Shown here one piece after another: positions 1 to 8,147 of a stretch of DNA of 64,000 nucleotides. The notes under the pieces were generated by a model. It was not told the origin of the DNA, ran no database searches, and saw nothing but the letters and a program-made list of their open reading frames with translations. The first letter of the stretch is position 1, and every line of letters begins with the position of its first letter. Source of the stretch: CAYWIT01 sp964458415 (GTDB lineage: Bacteria; Pseudomonadota; Alphaproteobacteria; Micavibrionales; UBA2020); contig CAYWIT010000001.1 of the NCBI GenBank assembly GCA_964458415.1, forward strand, positions 62,001-126,000, given 5' to 3'. Position numbers and translations under genes: made by a program.

Positions 1-664
1 ATGGTTGTTTCCTGATCGTGGCGCGAAGCCAGTCGGGAAGCTTGACGGCTTTGTGATGGATATGTTCGGGATGCGGCTCCGCCGGGTTGTGATCCTGCCC
101 GTGCAGCCAGACGGTCGTCATCCCCAGATCGTGCGCAGGTTTCAGATTGATGGCCATGTCTTCGAACATGCAGGCCCGTTTCGGGTCGATTTCATATTTT
201 TTTAAAAAAGACTGGTAGCTGGGAACATGGGGCTTGGGCCAGTAATCCGCATCTTCAATGGCGTGGATGGCGTCGAAATGATGCGCGAGATCCAGATGAT
301 CCAGCATGGTCCGGGCGAAGTGCCTCGGGGAGTTGGTAAAGATGATTTTTCGTCCCGGCAGATGGCCAAGGTATTCCCGCGTTATCGCGCAGGGCGGCAC
401 GGGGGCGGGGTCAACGTCATGGGCGTGGCGCAGAAAGGCGTCCGGAGCGATGCCGTGCTCGCTCATCATGCCGCGCAGGGTCGTGCCGTATTTAAGATAG
501 TAGCTGTGGCGTTTTTCTGCCGCCGCTTCCTCGGAAATATTCAGGTGTGCCGCAATCAGGCCGGTCATGCGCTTGCCGATTTCCTTGAAGATATGGCTTT
601 CCGCATCATACAGGGTATTGTCGAGGTCAAAGACCCAGGTATCAATATGGATGAAACGCTCCAT
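1..664 (-). CDS. HAD-family pyrimidine 5'-nucleotidase (3' end cut by window)
   Basis: The protein begins MERFIHIDTWVFDLDNTLYD, which carries the HAD nucleophile motif DxD (D13, D15). Further in are IIFTNSPR (motif II), a conserved lysine in YWPKPHVPSYQ (motif III) and FEDMAINLKPA (motif IV). The TNSPR stretch and cap are typical of the pyrimidine 5'-nucleotidase branch, which dephosphorylates UMP/CMP-type nucleotides in the cytoplasm; the exact substrate is inference. The ATG start at 664 overlaps the recR stop as TGATG, so it is probably translationally coupled to recR. About 221 residues are visible and the frame is open at the window edge, so the C-terminus is missing. Confidence 0.85.
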   Translation of the reverse strand, partial: MERFIHIDTWVFDLDNTLYDAESHIFKEIGKRMTGLIAAHLNISEEAAAEKRHSYYLKYGTTLRGMMSEHGIAPDAFLRHAHDVDPAPVPPCAITREYLGHLPGRKIIFTNSPRHFARTMLDHLDLAHHFDAIHAIEDADYWPKPHVPSYQSFLKKYEIDPKRACMFEDMAINLKPAHDLGMTTVWLHGQDHNPAEPHPEHIHHKAVKLPDWLRATIRKQP

Positions 665-1257
665 CAGACGGCCTTTCGCGATTTCAGCGCGGTAGACAGG
701 GTGCCATCGTCAAGGTAGTCGATCTGTCCGCCGATCGGCACGCCATGGGCCAGCTGGCTGATAATAACGCCGCAGGCCTGCAGGCAGTCAGAGATGTAAT
801 GGGCCGTGGTTTGTCCGTCGATGGTCGCGTTGAGCGCGACAATGACCTCGCGTACATTGCCGTCCCGGATGCGGGAGACCAGATGGGGAATGGAAAGGTC
901 TTCCGGGCCGATACCGTCGAGGGCAGAGAGCGTTCCGCCCAGAACATGATAATAGCCGCGAAAGGCGCCGGTTTTTTCAATCGCCCAGAGGTCGGAAATA
1001 TCCTCCACAACGCAGAGCAGGGATTTGTCGCGTCCCGCATTGGCGCAGACGGAGCAGGGCGATACGGTGTCGAGATTGTGGCATTCGGGGCATTCGCGGA
1101 TGATTTCCGCCGCGCGCGCCAGGCCCTGCGCCAGCGGGAGCATCAGGCTCTCGCGGTTCTTGAGCAGGTGCAAAACCACGCGCCGGGCCGATCTGGGGCC
1201 AAGGCCGGGAAGCCGTGTGACCAGCTTGATAAGATGTTCGATGTCTGTTCCGATCAT
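664..1257 (-). CDS. recR: Recombination mediator RecR
   Basis: 197 residues, the usual RecR length. A helix-hairpin-helix (LPGLGPRSARR, about residues 16-26) is followed by a four-cysteine zinc finger (C56, C59, C68, C71), a Toprim core (CVVEDISDLWAIE) and the C-terminal segment HGVPIGGQIDYLDDGTL with its Walker-B-like end. RecR works with RecF and RecO to load RecA on SSB-coated gaps. dnaX and the ybaB-type gene, often upstream of recR, are not found here: the upstream neighbour is an FAH hydrolase on the same strand. The downstream nucleotidase overlaps by the TGATG junction. Confidence 0.97.
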   Translation of the reverse strand: MIGTDIEHLIKLVTRLPGLGPRSARRVVLHLLKNRESLMLPLAQGLARAAEIIRECPECHNLDTVSPCSVCANAGRDKSLLCVVEDISDLWAIEKTGAFRGYYHVLGGTLSALDGIGPEDLSIPHLVSRIRDGNVREVIVALNATIDGQTTAHYISDCLQACGVIISQLAHGVPIGGQIDYLDDGTLSTALKSRKAV

Positions 1258-1302
1258 GTCCGGGAGTATAGCCGTGAATGGTGGCGTTTTCCAGTCATAA
1301 TA

Positions 1303-1929
1303 CTATTTTATGGTGATGGAAAGGTCGCCGATATTCTCGATGTGGCCGTCGATTTTGTCCCCTTGGAAAACGGGCCCGACACCGGCAGGGGTTCCGGTCA
1401 TCAGCAAATCGCCCGGTTTGAGCGTGATGAAGCGGGACAGGAGGGAAATCAGTTGCGGCACGGACCAGCGCATTTCGGCAAGATTGCCGTCCTGCCGGAT
1501 TTCGCCATTGACGGAAAGCTGTATTTTCCCGCGCGCGGGCGGTGTGGCAAGCGTTTTTGCGGGGGTAATCGCGCTGCAAGGGGTGGCGTGGTCGAAACCT
1601 TTGGCCATATCCCAAGGCTTTCCCTCCGCTTTGGCCCGTTGCTGCAGGTCGCGACGGGTCAGGTCGATGCCGGCGGCATAGCCGAAGATGCAGTCCGCTG
1701 CCTTCTCCGCGGGGAGGGCCTGTCCGCCGTGATGGAGGGCAACGACCAGCTCGATTTCATGATGCAGGGCTTCTGTCTGGGGCGGATAAGGAACGGCATC
1801 GCCGTCATGCGCGATGGAATCCGCTGGTTTCGTGAAAAAAACAGGCGTATCCGTCGGGGTTGCGGCTTTCGCGCCCATTTCCTTTGCGTGGGAGGCATAG
1901 TTTTGCCCGATGCAGAAAATGCGGTGCAC
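1303..1929 (-). CDS. Fumarylacetoacetate hydrolase (FAH) family protein
   Basis: 208 residues from a GTG start. It shows the FAH fold signatures: FCIGQNYASHAKEMG near the start, metal-ligand region HHEIELVVAL, FGYAAGIDLTRRDLQ, the lid/active-site stretch KPWDMAKGFDHATP and LLMTGTPAGVGPV near the end. Family members hydrolyse C-C bonds of acylpyruvates such as fumarylpyruvate, or act as oxaloacetate decarboxylases; I cannot choose among these. The start is uncertain: the reading frame continues upstream of GTG 1929 with a sequence ending SLVFPVHRIF, which resembles the N-terminus of fumarylpyruvate hydrolases, but no ATG, GTG or TTG is available there and no clear ribosome site precedes the GTG. 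Confidence 0.85.
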   Translation of the reverse strand: MHRIFCIGQNYASHAKEMGAKAATPTDTPVFFTKPADSIAHDGDAVPYPPQTEALHHEIELVVALHHGGQALPAEKAADCIFGYAAGIDLTRRDLQQRAKAEGKPWDMAKGFDHATPCSAITPAKTLATPPARGKIQLSVNGEIRQDGNLAEMRWSVPQLISLLSRFITLKPGDLLMTGTPAGVGPVFQGDKIDGHIENIGDLSITIK

Positions 1930-1997
1930 GGGAAAGACCAGACTCTGTCCGGTTATGGGTAGAAAAGGAAGCGGGGCAGGAGAAAAAACGTATCTGA

Positions 1998-3047
1998 TTA
2001 TTTAGGCTCCGGCGGTTTTGGGTGGCTCCTTGCAAGATTGAGCGTGGGCTCAATTCTTCCGCCCGAATGTTCCGGCACATCAATCACGGGACTATCGGGG
2101 GTTTTTTCGGCAGCGCGTTTCTGCTCTACCAGCGCCAGTGCGGATTCTACCGGCGTAATGGTCCGGCCATGTTTGTCCGCAAGCAGGATTGGGCTGTCTA
2201 TTTTTTGTAGCAAATTTGTTTTTTCCCGGGCGTCCAGTTCCAGTTTTCCGCCCCTGACATCGTCCAGCACCTGCTTCAGTCCTGCGGCTTCCTGCGCTGT
2301 TTGCGCCTGATCGATGCGCTGCTGCAGGGCCTGTTCAAACGGGTCTTCTGCCTGTGCAAAGCGCGATGCGATAGCGGCGGGCTGTTTCTTTCCAGCTACT
2401 TCCGGCTGCGGGGCCGGCGCCTGTTCCGGATGTTCCTGCGGGGCGCCGAGCATCCGTTGCATGGTGCGCTGATAGGCTTCAGGGCTTTGCTGTTCCAGTT
2501 TCTTCCAGATGGCCGAATCCGGCGCGGGGGCGAAATTGGTAACGGGCATGCCGGCTTTCTGGGCTGTCAGCCACATCATCTCCTGATGTTCGACGGGGCC
2601 ATGCAGGTTGATCGATCCCCAGCCTTTGCTGATGGCGAGCATTACAACGGCATCTGCCGCTTCCTGATCAAAATGAGGTTTGCCGAACAGCTTGCCGGGG
2701 ACCCCGATGAATTCGATGGGGCGGCCATCCGGGCCCTGAAGCATCGAAGCGCTCCAGATCAGCTCGATGCCGTTATCCAGCGTAAAGTTAACTCCTTTTT
2801 TTGTTTGCTTGACGTTATTCGGATTGACGAACTGAAGCAGGGCGTCCCGCTCGTGCAGTCCTCCCCAGCACTGGGTCAGGACGGTATCAAGCGGTGTCAG
2901 AAGTTCTTCGGCATGGGCATCAATCACCGGTAGTTTTTCGCGGGAGGGCCGGGCTGGCGTGTCAGCGGCAGGGGAAGCGCCGGCAAAATTTTGTGGTTCC
3001 GGAAGTGTGTCTGGCGCTTTTGTGGCGGTCTGTGCTACTTCGGTCAT
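1998..3047 (-). CDS. LPD7-domain-like protein, function unknown
   Basis: 349 residues. Residues about 85-185 contain FTLDNGIELIW, then AADAVVMLAISKGWGSINLH followed by an alternating segment ending in AGMPVTNFAP. This matches the pattern I associate with the large polyvalent-protein-associated domain 7 (LPD7), known from conjugative relaxases and phage polyvalent proteins. The N-terminal 40 and the C-terminal 160 residues are Pro/Ala/Gln/Glu-rich and probably flexible. There is no relaxase, primase or other mobile-element gene beside it. It has its own promoter and is separate from the lolA-ftsK operon. The domain call is by pattern only; no function is proposed. Confidence 0.6.
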   Translation of the reverse strand: MTEVAQTATKAPDTLPEPQNFAGASPAADTPARPSREKLPVIDAHAEELLTPLDTVLTQCWGGLHERDALLQFVNPNNVKQTKKGVNFTLDNGIELIWSASMLQGPDGRPIEFIGVPGKLFGKPHFDQEAADAVVMLAISKGWGSINLHGPVEHQEMMWLTAQKAGMPVTNFAPAPDSAIWKKLEQQSPEAYQRTMQRMLGAPQEHPEQAPAPQPEVAGKKQPAAIASRFAQAEDPFEQALQQRIDQAQTAQEAAGLKQVLDDVRGGKLELDAREKTNLLQKIDSPILLADKHGRTITPVESALALVEQKRAAEKTPDSPVIDVPEHSGGRIEPTLNLARSHPKPPEPK

Positions 3048-3062
3048 TTGCTCACCTTGAAA

Positions 3063-3077
3063 TTAACCTGCTGTTAA
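3063..3077 (-). promoter_or_regulatory. Possible CtrA box (TTAA-N7-TTAA)
   Basis: TTAACCTGCTGTTAA is an exact TTAA-N7-TTAA, the classical CtrA recognition pattern. It lies just downstream of the predicted -10 element of the LPD7-like gene, a position where binding would be expected to repress. The short motif can occur by chance, so this is suggestive only; CtrA itself is encoded at 58.2-58.9 kb. Confidence 0.4.
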
Positions 3078-3092
3078 TAAATGCGATAGTCC

Positions 3093-3121
3093 ATTATAGC
3101 ATAATTCCGGGGCGGGCCCAA
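3093..3121 (-). promoter_or_regulatory. Sigma70-type promoter of the LPD7-like gene
   Basis: On the minus strand there is a perfect extended -10 (TGCTATAAT; TATAAT at 3098-3093), preceded after a 17-base spacer by TTGGGC (3121-3116) as a -35 match of four out of six. The predicted transcript would start about 40 bases upstream of the ATG at 3047. Confidence 0.6.
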
Positions 3122-3160
3122 GAAATACAAGGTTATATATAAAAATCAATACGTTATGAG

Positions 3161-3769
3161 TTAGTTGTATTTCGGCGTTTTGCGGGCGGGGTCGTAAAAA
3201 CGAAACAGGTCGCGGTCAAGGCCGATTCCCGTTTTGCTATCGAACAGCTCGATTTCTGTGACCAGTCCCTGTGCATCCACCACGCGCCACTTTTTCAAGG
3301 ACATCGGATTTTCGGTGAGACCCAGGATCAGTGAGCCGGCAAGGGGATCATCGGTTTGGGTCAGTGTAATCTGCAAAAGATTGCCGCCGCGCTGGACGTC
3401 TCCAACGCTGATGTTGCCCGAGAGCTTGAGGTCCGGCCGCAGGAAAAAATCGGCAAGCGAATGGCTGATCGGGGCATTGCTGGTCTGTTTCATCTCCCCA
3501 TCGTAGTAATAAATGAATGTCCCGTCCGCAACGATGAAATCCGTCACCGGCGGGTCATATTCAAAGCGCATGCGACCAGGGCGGCTCAGGTAAAAATTTC
3601 CGGCAATCTGTTGTCCGTCGGGGCCGGTCTGGATGAAACGCGCCTTGAGCGTGGAGAGTGCGTCAAGATAGGCTTCTGCCTTTTCCACATCCTGTTGCGC
3701 GCGGGGCGCGGCAAAGGCGGGGGTGGCAATCAGGACAAAAAAACAAAGGACAAGCAAGAGGGTGCGCAT
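3161..3769 (-). CDS. lolA: Outer-membrane lipoprotein carrier protein LolA
   Basis: 202 residues with a cleavable signal peptide (MRTLLLVLCFFVLIATPAFA, cut about residue 20). The mature part has the LolA core: AEAYLDALSTLKARFIQTGP, then GNFYLSRPGRMRFEYDPP, VADGTFIYYYDGEMKQTSNA and a C-terminal VTEIELFD. LolA carries mature lipoproteins across the periplasm from LolCDE to the outer membrane. It is the third gene of an apparent operon ftsK - exported protein - lolA on the minus strand, separated by 17 bases from its upstream neighbour; ftsK-lolA linkage is common in Proteobacteria. Confidence 0.93.
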   Translation of the reverse strand: MRTLLLVLCFFVLIATPAFAAPRAQQDVEKAEAYLDALSTLKARFIQTGPDGQQIAGNFYLSRPGRMRFEYDPPVTDFIVADGTFIYYYDGEMKQTSNAPISHSLADFFLRPDLKLSGNISVGDVQRGGNLLQITLTQTDDPLAGSLILGLTENPMSLKKWRVVDAQGLVTEIELFDSKTGIGLDRDLFRFYDPARKTPKYN

Positions 3770-3786
3770 GATGTATTTTGTTCTTT

Positions 3787-4491
3787 CTATTCGTTCAGGG
3801 CGATTTGTTTCGCCAGAAATGCGTCCATGGCCCTGTGAAGGTAATCAAGAGACGGGGCATGTTTTGCTGTTGAGCGGATCGCGACGACAACCGGGGCGTG
3901 ATGCAGGGTGGTTTTTGCGACAACGCCAACGGTTTTGAAAGTCTCGTCGGTGAGCTCGACATCGGCGCGGAATCCCAGAGAGATGCTGTTGTCGTTGCGG
4001 CGAACGGTGCTTTCGACCTGCTGGTTTTCCTGATCGGGGGTGCTGTAGGATTCAAGCCAGGCCTTCATGTTGTTTCTGATATAATCCTTGAGCTCGTTTT
4101 CATGCATTTCGAGGTAATCTACACGTTCCAGCGGGGTGCTTTCCCCGATACGGGCATTTTCCCATGTGACGGTGCCAATGGATTTTAACAGTTCTATGCT
4201 GCCTGTGCTGCCGATATTGGCGATGGTGTTGCAGGTGCCGAAAACGGCAAGCAGCGTCTCGTTGCCTTTTAACAGCATGTCATCGGCCATCAGGCGGAAG
4301 AGCAGTCCTTCGTTCTTGACTGTCTGGTCAAGAAAGCACATGTCGTCCGGGGCTTCCAGAATGATCTGTTTCTGCCCCACGGGGACATAAAGCGTCCGGC
4401 GGGTGTCGCGCGGGTGTGCGGCCCAGGCCTGTGCCAGGAGGCCGACAAGGGCAAGCGTAGCGACGGCGAGGATAAGAATGCGCGTTTTCAT
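3787..4491 (-). CDS. Exported protein of unknown function between ftsK and lolA
   Basis: 234 residues. An N-terminal signal peptide (basic MKTR, hydrophobic LILAVATLALVGLLAQ, cleavage after AWA about residue 24) predicts periplasmic export. The mature protein has single cysteines in DDMCFLDQT and FGTCNT that could form a disulfide. It contains no motif I recognise; alternating segments such as TVGVVAKTTLHHAPVVVAIR suggest a mostly beta fold. It sits 6 bases after ftsK and 17 bases before lolA and so is almost certainly co-transcribed with both. An envelope role is inferred from export and context only. Confidence 0.75.
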   Translation of the reverse strand: MKTRILILAVATLALVGLLAQAWAAHPRDTRRTLYVPVGQKQIILEAPDDMCFLDQTVKNEGLLFRLMADDMLLKGNETLLAVFGTCNTIANIGSTGSIELLKSIGTVTWENARIGESTPLERVDYLEMHENELKDYIRNNMKAWLESYSTPDQENQQVESTVRRNDNSISLGFRADVELTDETFKTVGVVAKTTLHHAPVVVAIRSTAKHAPSLDYLHRAMDAFLAKQIALNE

Positions 4492-4497
4492 GATGCG

Positions 4498-6939
4498 TCA
4501 GGTCCCATAGTTGTCTATTAAAATTTCGCGCTTGCCGACATGGTTGGCCGCGCTGACCAAGCCTTCCTTTTCCATGCGTTCGACGATGCGGGCGGCACGA
4601 TTATAGCCGATTTGCAGGTGGCGCTGGACGAAGCTGGTGGAAACCTTGCGTTCGCGCAGAACAAGGGCCACAGCCTGATCGTAAAGATCGTCGCCGCCTT
4701 CGCCCCCCCCGCCGAAACTGCCGAGATCGCCGCTTTCTTCGTCCTCGGTCACGCCGTCGATATAGTTCGGGACGCCTTGCTGGCGCAGATAACCGACGAT
4801 TTTTTCAACTTCGCTGTCGCCGACAAAGGGACCGTGGACGCGGGTAATGCGGCCGCCTGCGGCCATATAGAGCATGTCGCCCTGTCCGAGCAGCTGTTCA
4901 GCGCCGCCATCGCCCAGAATGGTGCGGCTGTCTATTTTGCTGGTCACCTGAAAACTGATCCGTGTCGGGAAGTTGGCCTTGATCACGCCGGTGATAACGT
5001 CAACCGAGGGCCGCTGCGTGGCCATGATCAGATGGATGCCGGCGGCACGCGCCATTTGCGCCAGACGCTGGATGGCGTTTTCCACTTCCTTGCCGGCGAC
5101 CAGCATCAGATCGGCGAATTCATCGACAACGACGACAATATAGGGCAGGGAGACGAGCGGGATCGGCTGCTCCTCATAAACGGGCTTGCCGGTGTCGGCG
5201 TCAAATCCTGTCTGGATTTTGTGCATGAGCACTTCGCCCTTGTCGCGGGCATCGCGGATGCGTTCGTTAAAACCGTCAATATTGCGCACGCCGAGTTTGG
5301 ACATGGCGCGGTAGCGGTCTTCCATTTCGCGCACGGCCCATTTCAGGGCGGTGACGGCGCGGTGTGCTTCGGTGACAACCGGGGTCAGCAGGTGCGGAAT
5401 TTCATCATAGACGGAAAGCTCCAGCATTTTCGGGTCGATCATGATGAAGCGGCACTGTTCGGGGGACAGGCGGTAAAGCAGGGAAAGGATCATCGTATTG
5501 ACAGCGACGGATTTCCCCGATCCGGTCGTTCCGGCGACAAGCAGATGCGGCATGCGGGCCAGATCGGCGATAACGGGATCGCCGGCAATGTTTTTGCCCA
5601 GCACCAGCGGAAGCCGGGCCTGCGTTCTGTCGTAGTCGCGGGTATTGAGGAGTTCCTTCAGATAGACGGTTTCACGCTTTGCATTCGGCAGTTCGATGCC
5701 GATGGCGTTTTTTCCGGGGACGACGGCGACCCGCACGGAAACCGCGCTCATCGAGCGGGCGATATCGTCCGAAAGGCCGATAACGCGCGAGGTTTTGGTC
5801 CCTGGCGCAGGCTCCATTTCATAAAGCGTCACGATGGGGCCCGGATTGACCTTGAGAATTTCTCCCTGTACGCCGAAATCGCTTAGAGTGGATTGCAGCA
5901 TTTCCGCATTTTTCTGCAGGGCGGCTTCGTCCAGCTTGATTACAGCGCTGGCCGGCGTTTCGCCAAGAAGGTCAAGCGGTGGCAGCTGCCATTCTTCTTC
6001 CGAGGCATGAAGATCTAGTTTTTTTTGTTTCTCGTCCTTGCGGTCGAGGGGTTTCGGCTTTTCGGCGCGCGGGGCAACGACAGGCTTGCGGCGCGGCGCG
6101 GCGAGGGAGGCATGAAGCGGGGCTGTATCTTCCGCTGTATCGTCTTCGGCGGCGTCCATGGCGTCCTTGTCGAGCAGGATGCGGCGCCGGGAACGGTTTA
6201 AGGATACTGGCGTATTCTCTGTGGCCGCGCTGTATTTGCTGTGCCACGCGCGGAAGGCATTACAAGCAGCGGCCGTTTTTTCGGTGCAGATCGCCATGAT
6301 GTTGCGGCTTTTGCGGAGGCCGGATAGCCATTCTTCAGGGCTGAGACCCAGAGCCGGAATGCCGGTGGCTAGAAAGACGCCGCCCGCCGTTGTGGCGACA
6401 AAGGCAAAAGCCATTGTGCCGATCCATCCCTGCAGATGGGCGCTGAGGGAATTGAAAATCAGGCCGCCAACGCTGCCGCCCATATAAGCGCCGAGTCCCC
6501 AGAATTCGAAAGCAGGGAGGCGGGCGAGCAAAATGGAAGCGGAGACGGTGGCAATCAGCAAGAGCGGAATTTTGACGCTCATATTTTGCAGCGGCTGGCG
6601 CTTCAGGATACGGTATCCCCAGACGCCCAGAGCGAGGGCCAGAAAGGCGGGCGCCAGTCCCAGCGTTTGCAGCAACAGATCAGCGGTATGGGCGCCGAAA
6701 GAGCCAAACAGGTTGTGAATCCCGCTGCCGCTGCCGGTGGAATTGAAGGAGGGGTCTTTGGCATCATAGCTGGCCAGCATCAGCAGCAGGCTGCCGCTGG
6801 CGGCAATCAGCACCGTTCCTGCGGCGTCCGTCAGACGGCGGGCCATGAATTGCTGCATGGAAGCCGGGAGCAGGGGATGGCTGCTTTTTTTTGAACGAAC
6901 GGACAGTTTACGCGCGGATGGTCGTGAAAAAATGTTCAT
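4498..6939 (-). CDS. ftsK: DNA translocase FtsK
   Basis: 813 residues. The N-terminal ~200 residues hold about four membrane segments that anchor the protein at the septum. A short charged linker (about 240-315, rich in Lys/Asp/Glu) leads to the motor: Walker A GTTGSGKS at about 470-477, IMIDPKMLELSVYD, Walker B VVVVDEFADLM near 590, and MATQRPSVDVITGVIKANFP. The C-terminal gamma winged helix (VSTSFVQRHLQIGYNRAARI) reads the KOPS DNA motifs. FtsK pumps chromosome termini and activates XerCD recombination during division. It heads an operon with an exported protein and lolA; a 64-residue gene lies just upstream. Confidence 0.97.
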   Translation of the reverse strand: MNIFSRPSARKLSVRSKKSSHPLLPASMQQFMARRLTDAAGTVLIAASGSLLLMLASYDAKDPSFNSTGSGSGIHNLFGSFGAHTADLLLQTLGLAPAFLALALGVWGYRILKRQPLQNMSVKIPLLLIATVSASILLARLPAFEFWGLGAYMGGSVGGLIFNSLSAHLQGWIGTMAFAFVATTAGGVFLATGIPALGLSPEEWLSGLRKSRNIMAICTEKTAAACNAFRAWHSKYSAATENTPVSLNRSRRRILLDKDAMDAAEDDTAEDTAPLHASLAAPRRKPVVAPRAEKPKPLDRKDEKQKKLDLHASEEEWQLPPLDLLGETPASAVIKLDEAALQKNAEMLQSTLSDFGVQGEILKVNPGPIVTLYEMEPAPGTKTSRVIGLSDDIARSMSAVSVRVAVVPGKNAIGIELPNAKRETVYLKELLNTRDYDRTQARLPLVLGKNIAGDPVIADLARMPHLLVAGTTGSGKSVAVNTMILSLLYRLSPEQCRFIMIDPKMLELSVYDEIPHLLTPVVTEAHRAVTALKWAVREMEDRYRAMSKLGVRNIDGFNERIRDARDKGEVLMHKIQTGFDADTGKPVYEEQPIPLVSLPYIVVVVDEFADLMLVAGKEVENAIQRLAQMARAAGIHLIMATQRPSVDVITGVIKANFPTRISFQVTSKIDSRTILGDGGAEQLLGQGDMLYMAAGGRITRVHGPFVGDSEVEKIVGYLRQQGVPNYIDGVTEDEESGDLGSFGGGGEGGDDLYDQAVALVLRERKVSTSFVQRHLQIGYNRAARIVERMEKEGLVSAANHVGKREILIDNYGT

Positions 6940-6992
6940 CTGGTCCCCAAACCCTGATGTTGCTGTGGACTTGCCGGATCATCACGGCAAGG

Positions 6993-7187
6993 TTATCCGC
7001 GACCGCTGCCTTCGCCAAGATCAAGCTGGCCAGTCGGGTTTTCTTCCAGCAGATCGGCAACCTGCTCATAGACGGAAGCATTGTCGTTCATCTGTTCTTT
7101 AAGGGGCTGGTTCTGTTCGCCCACGTTCCGAAAGAAAAGCGCCGCATCACGAAGCAGCTTGGCGGCCAGTTGCGCATGTGTTGCCAT
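6993..7187 (-). CDS. Small protein of unknown function upstream of ftsK
   Basis: 64 residues, starting MATHAQLAAKLLRDAALFF. It is predicted to be helical (LLRDAALFFRNVGEQNQPLK, VYEQVADLLEENP) with a Gly-rich tail and no signal peptide or membrane segment. A good ribosome binding site (AAGGGGAG) precedes the ATG, and ftsK follows 53 bases downstream on the same strand, which supports a real gene. No function can be assigned. Confidence 0.65.
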   Translation of the reverse strand: MATHAQLAAKLLRDAALFFRNVGEQNQPLKEQMNDNASVYEQVADLLEENPTGQLDLGEGSGRG

Positions 7188-7211
7188 AATTTATCTCCCC
7201 TTATGCCTTAA

Positions 7212-7228
7212 ATTATAGTGACTATAAT
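7212..7228. promoter_or_regulatory. Perfect palindrome overlapping a likely -10 element
   Basis: ATTATAGTGACTATAAT is a perfect 7-base inverted repeat with a 3-base centre. It lies 25-41 bases upstream of the 64-residue gene, and read on the minus strand it contains TATAAT. It could be a promoter -10 region embedded in an operator; no -35 at the right spacing is evident. Confidence 0.4.
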
Positions 7229-7286
7229 CTAGCATGCAGGGGCAACGTGGTCACGTGCAAAATCCAGCGATATTTTAGAGTTCTGG

Positions 7287-8147
7287 CTAAGGCTGCCGGC
7301 TTCTGTAGGCATGCAGGGGATAGGTGCCGAGCATCCGGATATCGCCGGCAAAAAAACCCAGTTCATCAAGGGCATGCTGGAAGCCGAGGTCATCGGGGTG
7401 CCCTTCGATTTCGCAATAAAACAGCGCGGAATTGAACTTGTTTCCCTCCAGATAGCTTTCAATTTTCATGATATTGAGCCCGTTGGTGGCAAAGCCGCCC
7501 AAGGCCTTGTAAAGCGCGGCGGGGATATTGCGGACCTTGAACAGCAGCGAAGTCATGTATTTTTTTCCGCGCTGCTTTTCCGGTTTTTTTGCGGCTTTGG
7601 CAAGGATGATGAAGCGGGTGGTGTTGTCGGTTTCATCCTCGATATTCTTTTTCAGGATTTTCAGGCCGTAGAGCTCCGCCGCCAGTTCCGAGGCAATGGC
7701 GGCGATGTGCCGGTCTCTCAACTCCGCAACTTTCATCGCCGATCCTGCGGTATCTTCAAAGACCAGAGGCTTTAGCCCGTGTTCGGCAATGATTTTACGG
7801 CATTGCGGCAGGGCGTGGACATGGCTGTACACCGTTTTGACGTCGGACAGCTTTGCTTCCGGAATAGCCAGCAGGCAGTGGTGCACGGGAATAAAATGCT
7901 CGCCGGTGATTTTGAGCGGGGAGCGTGGCAGCAGATGATGGATATCCGCGACACGTCCGGCGATGGAGTTGTCGATGGGGATCATCGCCATATCCGCTTT
8001 GCCGCTTTCAACGGCCTTGAAGGCATCGGCGAAGGTCGGGCAGGGCAGCGGCTCCATTTTGGGAAATGCGGTCAGGCAGGCTGTGTGCGAAAAGGCGCCG
8101 GGCCTGCCCTGAAAGGCGATTTTACCGGTGGCGGCTTTATGGGTCAT
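7287..8147 (-). CDS. pheA: Prephenate dehydratase
   Basis: 286 residues, a monofunctional enzyme with no chorismate mutase domain. The catalytic domain begins IAFQGRPGAFSHTACLTAFP and includes the family motif NTTRFIILA at about residue 180. A C-terminal ACT domain (about 200-275, LLFKVRNIPAALYKALGGFA then NIMKIESYLEG) is expected to bind phenylalanine for feedback control; the usual ESRP motif reads ESYL here. It converts prephenate to phenylpyruvate in phenylalanine synthesis. The ATG overlaps the kdsB stop by 4 bases, so the two are co-translated, a pairing seen in many alphaproteobacteria. Confidence 0.95.
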   Translation of the reverse strand: MTHKAATGKIAFQGRPGAFSHTACLTAFPKMEPLPCPTFADAFKAVESGKADMAMIPIDNSIAGRVADIHHLLPRSPLKITGEHFIPVHHCLLAIPEAKLSDVKTVYSHVHALPQCRKIIAEHGLKPLVFEDTAGSAMKVAELRDRHIAAIASELAAELYGLKILKKNIEDETDNTTRFIILAKAAKKPEKQRGKKYMTSLLFKVRNIPAALYKALGGFATNGLNIMKIESYLEGNKFNSALFYCEIEGHPDDLGFQHALDELGFFAGDIRMLGTYPLHAYRSRQP

